Both the position numbers and the translations under genes were made by a program. The notes below the pieces were generated by a model that ran no database searches, was not told where the DNA came from, and saw only the letters and a program-made list of their open reading frames with translations. 18,461 nt of DNA from Baffinella frigidus. Its lineage: Eukaryota > Cryptophyceae > Cryptomonadales > Baffinellaceae. The DNA lies in assembly GCA_026770585.1 (NCBI GenBank), contig MU646387.1, positions 872,179 through 890,639 of the forward strand, given 5' to 3'. How positions within the stretch are numbered: position 1 is the first letter of the stretch; the number at the start of each line of letters is the position of its first letter. This document shows, piece by piece, positions 8,201-17,200 of the stretch.

Positions 8201-10692
8201 CGGCGGTCGCTATTCCACCCAGGCGGGTCGCAATCTGACATGCGACATGCCGTGGTGCTGACCCTGAGTTGGCAGGGGGACCCCCCCCCAAAGTGGCCGA
8301 TTCGGTGTACAAACAACGGAAAAACTCTGTTTCGCTGAACCCTAGGCATCGTGCGATGTGATGTGGCGCTGAGGCCCTTGGGTGGCAGGGGGTTGCGATG
8401 TCTGCTCGGTAGCAATGAGGTGATCGCGGCGGTACAAACAATGGGAATACTCTGTTTCGCCGGCTGAAGCCTAGGCCTCGTGCGGTATGATGTGGTGCTG
8501 AGGCTCTTGGGTGGCAGGGAGTTGCAATGTCGCGGGCGTTCGCGGGAGACCTGGCGTCGCGCAAGAGCGGGGTGGTGTTGGACCCTGCCGCCTTGCGGGA
8601 GAGGAAGATCCGCCAGGTCATTGGAGCCCTTTGCCATTGGAGCCCTTTGCATGTTACTTGAGCCATTCCACGTTCTTTGATCTAGTTGCACGTTCTTTGA
8701 GCCCTTGAGACCCCCGAGACTTACAACCACAGAACCGCGGCGCTCGAGTCTCATAACCACAGCGCCCAATGCCCATGAAAAATCAAGTGGCACGGGCCTC
8801 TTACCGATTTCAAGTTTGCGAATAGGACGTCCTAACTTGAGGGCCTCACACCATCGTACGATCGTGGGGACCTAGATTAAACCCTAAACCCTGAACCCTG
8901 AACCCTAAACCCTCAACCCCAAACCCTCAACCCCAAACCCTCAACCCCAAACCCTAAACCCTAAACCATAAACCCCAAACCCTCAGGCATACATGGTGGG
9001 GTGATGCGGCTACTCTCTATCCTCGCATGTTCTTTGAGCCTTCGAGGCGCATACCCTCACAATCTCGCATCCTCCTAACCCTAAGCCCCAAACATTCAGG
9101 CATACATGGTAGGGGTGATGCGGCTGGTCTCGATCCTCTCTTCTTTCCTGCTCCTCCTCGCCCCCTCCGGCAACTCGCCCAGCTCGGTACGCACCCCCTC
9201 ACCCCTAGACACTAGACCCGAACCCCTTGACGCTGAACCCCTCAAAGTGGTGTAAACCCTGAACCCTGGACGCTAACCCCCTGAAAGTGTTGGCTCCTGC
9301 TGGCCCCCTCCGGCAACCCTCCCAACTCGGTGCGCACCCCTGAACCCCAAACCCTACACCCTTCCTTGACGATGAAACCTTGGGGTTTGTAAGGGGAGAC
9401 GTCACGTGGGTCTGCTCTTGACCATAACCCCTGAACTATGAAGCATCAACGGCAAGCATGCGGCAGCGGCTTGAACCTAAACCATGAACAATAAACAATA
9501 CACTACAAATACTAAACAATAAACAATGAACAATCAATAGTAAGTACACATGCAATAAATAATAAAAATACATAATAGAAAATAAACGGCAGTTGACTTT
9601 TGACGTAGTATCTTCATCTCCGGTGCGGGCTCGTTCTTGAGGCTCATAGACATTGTATCACTCAACTCAAGGCTAAAGGGCCTATCTAGGACCTGTATCG
9701 AGAGCAATAAAGAAGAAGAAGAAGAAGAAACGGCAAGCAGGCGGCAAGCCGGTGGCAGCGGCACATGTAGGTGCGGGGGCTGCTCTCTCGGGTGGAGGAG
9801 GGGGTATGCTCTGCATGAAACACCAAACATAACCCATCAAGCATAACCTATAAATCAGAAACCATAAATCAGAAACAATAAATCAGAAACCACAAAACAT
9901 AAATCAGAAACCATAAACCATAAAACATAAACCATAAACCACGAACTGCAAATCTCCGGTAAACGGTGGAAGGTAAACGGTGAAAAGAAAGCATGGCGCA
10001 TAAGCAGGTGACAGCGGCGGTGCGGGGGCTGATCTCTCGGACGGAGGCGGGGGGGTGGGCTCTCATGGATGACTTCCGCAACCCATCAAACATGACCCAT
10101 ACATCATACAAGACAATCCATACACCACACTCAACGGTAAAAAGCAAATAATAAACGGTCAACATCAACAAAAAACAGTAAGCAAAACCAACCGTAAACG
10201 TAAGCAGGCGGCAGCGGCGGTGCGCGAGAGGGCCGAGGCGGGGGGGTATGCTCTCATGCCTGGCTTCCATACACCAGCAAGCAGAACCCATCAAATACAA
10301 CCCATAACCAATAACCCATAAACCATAAACCATACATCTGAAACCATCAACCACAAACCACCCCCTCAACGGCAAAAAGTAAATACTAAACGATCAAGAT
10401 AAACCCCCTCAACGGCAAAAAGTAAATACTAAACAATCAAGACAAACAATACACGGTAAAAATAAATAATAAACGGTCAAAATAAATAATAAACGGTAAA
10501 AATAAATAATAATCGGTGATCTTAAAACGATAACGGCAGGCGGTAGCGGCGCTGCGGACGCTGCGCGAGAAGGCCGAGACGGGGGGCTATGCTCTCATGG
10601 CTGGCTTGCTCCGCCTTGCGGGGGACTCCGCCGCCCTCGAGCGCCTTCAGGTTGCGAGCCTCCTTCAGAGAGAGAGAGGGGCAGAGAGAGAG

Positions 10693-10737
<45 letters not shown>

Positions 10738-11157
10738 CTTCCACGCAGGCAGGGTGCCTACAGCACTCCCTGAGTAAAACTGGGCTCGTCGTGAAACGAT
10801 TTTAGCTGCCGTTTTGTACTGGAGTTTCTGCGCTAAATGTGTTTTATGGCGAGCCCAGAATTGCGCAGGCAGAGCTAGGCCTCCTTCAACTAAGCACCAC
10901 TTCCAGCCTGCACCAGACCGTGGAGGTCTCCACATTTCCGAAATGTGGACTGTGACAGGTCGCGGCCCGTTTCGTACTGACACGAAGCTGTGTCACGTGA
11001 CAGGAGCTGGCCGGGCAAGCCTCGGGAGATACGGCTCCCCCGGCAGGCACAGCGGATGATAGCAGCGTGGGCCCGCCTCAGGAATCGCCGGGATCAGGTT
11101 GTGAGCCCCTGATCAGAAGCTATGTCTCTCTCGCCCTCTCTTTCTTCGCTCCCTGTT

Positions 11158-11247
<90 letters not shown>

Positions 11248-14200
11248 ACATACTCGCACCCTTTGGCACCACCCGCCACCCGAAGTCAAGTCTTTTGATC
11301 GTTTGAGGCTCGCGGGTTCGTACGAGAGGGGCAGAAATCGGCTACCCCCTCGCATCAGACCATAGAATGTGCTCTCCACGTCACGTCCCGATCTCCCCTA
11401 GGCCCCTAGGGATTTCCTACCGTAGGGTCCTAGAAACACACGTCCTGAATCACGTCCTGAAGCGCGACGGTTGGCAGGCCATGGAGTGTGGGCGTTGCTG
11501 CTCAAGGGCGGCGTCGTCCCCAACATCTTCAGGTTACGAGCCCCCCCCCGTGCGCAGTTGACTGATCCAGACAGGGGTTGACTGAACCGGGTAGGGGTTG
11601 GTACGGGATGGTTCTATTCCGGGGAGGCTCAAAACCTGCAAAAGCCGCGGACATACGGGGAACTCCCGCAGGCTCGGAGGGCTGACGCGGATCTTGGAGG
11701 CGATAACTTTTGGCGTGTTTTTGATACAAATCCTGGGGGGAAATCCGGAGAATCAACATTAGGCGAATTCTGACTTGTGACCTGGCGTGGACAGGCTGGG
11801 GGGTCTGACGCAGATCTTGGGAGGGATCCACGCACCGAAAACCCCGGCACAAAGTTAAAACCCTGGTGTGTATCTGAAATTCCTGATTGGGATTGCGGAC
11901 TGCAGGCTGGGGGGGCTGACGCGGATCTTGGGGGCCAAGACGCCGAAGCTGCGAGGGGGGGAAGTGAAGGCCCCGCCTCAGGACGCCGCTCCAGTCGAGG
12001 TGCGGCACCACACCATAGGATTCGCCGATCGGTCCATTTATGTTCGTGCTACTAATTGAGAAGTTCTCGGTACACACGCATCTTATTAACCGATATTGCT
12101 GCGGTGGGGGGTAGTGCTGCTTTACAGAAATCGTGTGTTGCTTCGGGAGAGGTGTGTTGCTTTATAGACAATCGGGGTGTTGCCTCATGGAAGCGTGTTG
12201 CGTTGCTGCGAGGGGGGGGGGAGTGAAGGGCCCGCCTCAGGACGCCGCTCCGGTCGAGGTGCTGCACTCCACACCATCAGATTCGCCGATCCGTCCATTT
12301 ATGTTCGTGGTACTAATTTAGATTAAGAATTTCTCGATACAAACACATGTTATTAACCGATGTTGCTGCGAGAGGGGGGGGTGAAGGGCCCTCCGCAAGA
12401 CGCCGCTCGGGCGAGGTGTGTTGCTTTACAGAAGCGTGGGCTTCATAGTGGTGTGTTGCTTTACATAAATCGTGTGTTGCTTCGGGAGAGGTGTGTTGCT
12501 TTACAGACAATCGGGGTGTTGCCTCATGGAAGCGTGTTGCGTTGCTGCGAGAGGGGGGGGGTGAAGGGCCCGCCTCAGGACGCCGCTCCGGTCGAGGTGC
12601 TGCACTCCACACCATCAGATTCGCCGATCCGTCCATTTATGTTCGTGGTACTAATTTGGATTAAGAATTTCTCGATACAAACACATGTTATTAACCGATG
12701 TTGCTTCGAGAGGGGGGGGTGAAGGGCCCTCCGCAGGACGCCGCTCGGGCGAGGTGTGTTGCTTTACAGAAGCGTGGGCTTCATCGTGGTGTGTTGCTTT
12801 ACATAAATCGTGTGTTGCTTCGGGAGAGGTGTGTTGCTTTATAGACAATCGGGGTGTTAAATCTTGGAAACGTGTTGCGTTGCTGCGAGGGGGGGGGGGG
12901 GGAAGGGCCCGCCTCAGGCCGCCGCTCCGGTCGAGGTGTGTTGCTTTACAGCAACGTGTTTCTTCACAGCGGTGTGTTGCTTTATAGAGGTTTGTTGCTT
13001 CACAGACACTCGGCGTGTTGCTGTATGGAAACCTGTTCTCAGGGCTCAAGAAGTTGATGCCTGAACCCTAAACCCGAAACCCGAAACCCGAAACCCTAAA
13101 CCCTAAACCCGAAACCCTGAACACTTAACCCTCAATCCGAAAACCCTAAGCCCTAACCCCCCCGTGGGTGCGCAGCCGAAACGCGGTTGGGCCTCTTTCA
13201 CAGGGTGGATGCAGCTGCGGAAGGGTTCAGGAGGAAGCGACGCGGTTCCGGAGGTGGCGAAGCCGAAGGACGAGGAGGTGGCTGTGCAGGAGGCGGGGGT
13301 GTTTGAGAAGCGGTGGGGGGATGTGCAGCGGTTGCTGGAGCAGGCTGGGGTGAGCCCCCCCCTGCCTACCCAGGACGCTTTGCAGCTTTACCCTGCTCGA
13401 CCCGTGTTTCACCCTGCTCCTTCCGTTTCTAGACAATACACGAAACCGGTTTCGATGCCCTGTGGGGTGAGGCTCCCGATCTGGATCATACGTTGTCTTG
13501 TCCACTTATGAATCGTCAGGAATAAGAGAGTCAGCTTAGTACTGGCGCGTCCTGGGTTAGTACGGGCGCGTCCTGAGGGAACACCCACTTTGCAACTGGC
13601 GCGTCCTGAAGGGGCACACAGAACTAAAGAGGGCTGGAGAAAGAGGTGTGGGGATGCGCAGCGGGTTTTGGAGCATGGTGGGGTGAGGGTCCCCTCCCGG
13701 ACTGTCAGGATTTCATAGAAAAACGGTTTTCATTCAATTCTTTCTGGAAATGAAATTTACTACACATATCGATTTTTACTAGTAATATTAAAGCATTCGT
13801 GTAGAAATTTTCGTTGAATCCAATGGTTTTAAATTAAAATCACTTTCCATTGAGATTGTTCGATGTTGGTGACGAATGTACCGGGTGGTACCATGCCACG
13901 GAAGCACATTTGTAGATCAGCATGCGCTTACCGTGACGGGAATAGAATACGTTGACGCAAGAATGTCCCGCGACAGTTGACTGATTCCAGATTGTCCTGG
14001 TAGCAACCCTGCCCGAATTACCACTTGACAGCCACCAGTGACTTTAGGAAACGGTCCATCTACACGATTCTGCTATGAATCTTATCTATTGCTGTGGATT
14101 CCAACCGGAATCCCCCCCCCGGAAATGCGGTAGGGGGAGGGCAACGGTTGCTGCTAAGTGAAGTTACCGTCGCGGCACCAAACCTCCCAGGTTTAGTCAA

Positions 14201-17200
14201 CCGTCGTCGGGCTGTTGTGCATCGCCCTATACCCTAAACCCTTATTCCCAAACCCTGAACCCTAACCACTAAACCCCAAACCCAAACCCTAAACCCTAAA
14301 CCCTAAACCCTAAACCCTAAACCCTAAACCCTACACTCTAAACCCCAAACCCTAAACCCTACACTCTAAACCCCAAACCCTAAACCCTACACGCTAGGTC
14401 TCGGCAGAGCACATTGCAAAGCTGCGGAGGGGGGTGGAGGTGTGGATGGAACGGGCGGCGGCCAAGGTCTGCTCAGCCACTTAGCTATGCTTTGTAGAGA
14501 GAGAGAGAGAGAGCGAGAGAGAGCGAGAGAGAGGGAGAGAGAGATAGAGCGAAGAGGGAGAGATAGAGCGAGCGAGAGAGAGAGAGTGAGAGAGCTTCAA
14601 AGGCCAAGGTCTGCTCAGCCACATATTGCGGGAAATAGCCTAGTCTCACCGAATCGGGGAGCCCACACAGACTAAGCCAGAGCGGAAGTACCTCCCAGAA
14701 AGGCGTGGAAGCATCATGGATGGTGAAGAGCGGGCTTCGAAGGGATTTTCTGGCCAAGTCCTAACCGTCCTAACCAAACTCGGTTAGGATGTCCGTAGGA
14801 CCAGCGTATGTCCCTCTACGGTATTGCCTTCCGTAGGGTCATATGGGTTATTCACGAAATCCCTTTGTAGCCCGCTCTTTGGAGAGAAGGAGAGAGAGAG
14901 TTGTGACAACCCCTGGTTGAATCTGTTTTGGCAGACTATTTTCAATCCAAAGTTGACGGATTGGTACCACACACCCAGAACGGCAACTTAAGAATCGACG
15001 GTCAAGCCGACTGAGGCAGATCTGGAAGGTCAAAGAAGTAGGTTCCTGCGAACAAGCCTGTGACCAGTACGTACACCAACCGCGCTCAGTTGACTTGACC
15101 AGTGACAGTTGACTTACCGGAGCCAAGTGACTTACCCGTGAGAAGTTGACTTACCGCAGCCACAGACAAGTGATGGGCCGGTGGGGTGTTGTATAATAGT
15201 AGTATACAACTCCAGCGGCGACTGTTCACATGCATACCCACCTTTACTTTTTTCCGAATCAGGGGCGGACGGGCGCGACGGTTGGCGTGGGATTTGCGAT
15301 GGTCGCATCCGCTGTCGTGTCCGCCCTTCGCGTCCGGGTACTCCCCACCCAGCGGGCTACGAAGGCATTTTCGGCCCAAATCGGGCCGAATTTCCGTCAC
15401 CTTATCCGTAGGAACCCCCCTATATCCCTACGGTACTAGCTACCGTAGGGCCTGTGGATTATTCACGAAGGGGTTGTTCAAAGGGATGGACGGGGGCGAC
15501 GTTTGTGTGGGATTTGCGATGGTCGCGTCCGCTGTCGTGTCTGCGCTTCGCGTCCGGGTACTCCCTTCCTACCCAGGACGCCAGGTTATGGGCCTAGCCG
15601 CAAACAAAACCAAGTTTCAGTCAACCTGCCACGAACGAACCAGGACATGTGTACCAGAAACTACCCAGATTAGTCAACGGACGGGGGCGACGGTTGGCGT
15701 GGGATTTGCGATGGCCGCATCTGCTGTCGTGTCCGCACTTCGCGTCCGGGTACGTACTGTCTGAGGGTGGACGCCCTAATTCCGGCATTCCGTATCACCC
15801 CTACGGTATTGCCTACCGTAGGACCCACGGCTGTCGTGTCCGCCCTGCGCGTCCGGGTACTCCCTACCCAGGACTATATCCACCCTGCTTTGCTGCTTCA
15901 AACCGAGGACTTAATTCACCCTGCTCTACCTGATTATAGACAATAAAACCTGTTTCGTTGCTCCCAGGACCCCACTTGTGACCTGGCGTGGTCTATTGGC
16001 CACCGAAAATAACGAAACAATGCCAAAAGGCATTGTTTACAAGGTTGAGTACCAACACCGTCAACGTGTGCCATTGTCTCATTCTTTTCGCGAGGCCATC
16101 AGATGCGAAAGCCGCTCTAACCCCGGGAAGTGGGGCAGGTTATCTCAAGGGAGGCGGGTTGCGTGGAGGGTTTCCCGGGCGATGTCACTCAGGATTATCT
16201 ACGGTAGGGTCTGTCGATTATCCGCGTATGTGGTATTCACGAAATCCCTTTGTAGTCCCCTGTGTGGTTATTAACCCCGGCCGTTTCCCTCAGGTGATCT
16301 CGTGGGATGTGTGGAGAGATAGCAAGGGAACAGCCCCGGCATGTGGGGCAGGTTACCTCGTTCTAACCCCGGCCGTTTCCCTCAGGTGGTCTCGCGGCAG
16401 GCGGCTCGGGTGGAGGGTTTCCCCGGCGAGGGTGAGTTCTACCTCTCCAAGGCCTTTCCGCAACGCCAGGTTATGAGCCCCGCCACGAACGGAACCAGCG
16501 CTGGTTGACTGAAACGCGCGGGGTGCGTGCTTTTCTGATTAGAGTACCAGCAACCCTAAACCCTTAACCCTCAACCCCACACCCTTAACCCTAAACCCTA
16601 AACACTAAACACTAAACACTAAACAATAAACCCTAAACCCCACCCCCTGAACCCTTAACCCTCAACTCTAAACCCCAAACCCTAAACCCAAAACCCTAAA
16701 CCCAAACCCCTAAACCCTTAACCATAAACCCTTAACCATAAACCCCAAACCCCAAACCCCAAACCCCAACCACCAGGTGCAGCTAGACCAAATGCTGATC
16801 AGCGCTATCGAAGACCAGGGAATCCGGTACCCTCCTACCACCCACCAACCCTATACCCTACACTCTGCACCCTACAGCCTGCACCCTACACCCTACACCC
16901 TACACCCCGCTTCCTCAAACTCAAAAGGCTTATTCAGCGCTTTAGGGGTGAGGGTTGAGCAAATATCTGTGACACCGAATCCTTGACTCGAAAACGACCC
17001 CCCCGTCCTGCTCAACTCCAAAACGCAAACAATGATGGTCGGTCCATATTCTGTTATATTATATTATATTATATTATATTATATTATATTATATTATATT
17101 TGCCTGACTTATACACTATTCACCAATACTAGATACAGGGGTCACTCGAAACTCAGGACACGCGCCTCCCTAGGGTACTTCGGTAGGGCTAGTCCTACGC

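Noticed and set aside
7974-8793. Overlapping minus-strand open frames of 230 and 262 codons
   Set aside because: They lie in the scrambled repeat holding exon-4 echoes; the repeated peptides simply reflect the DNA repeats, and two frames are open at once.
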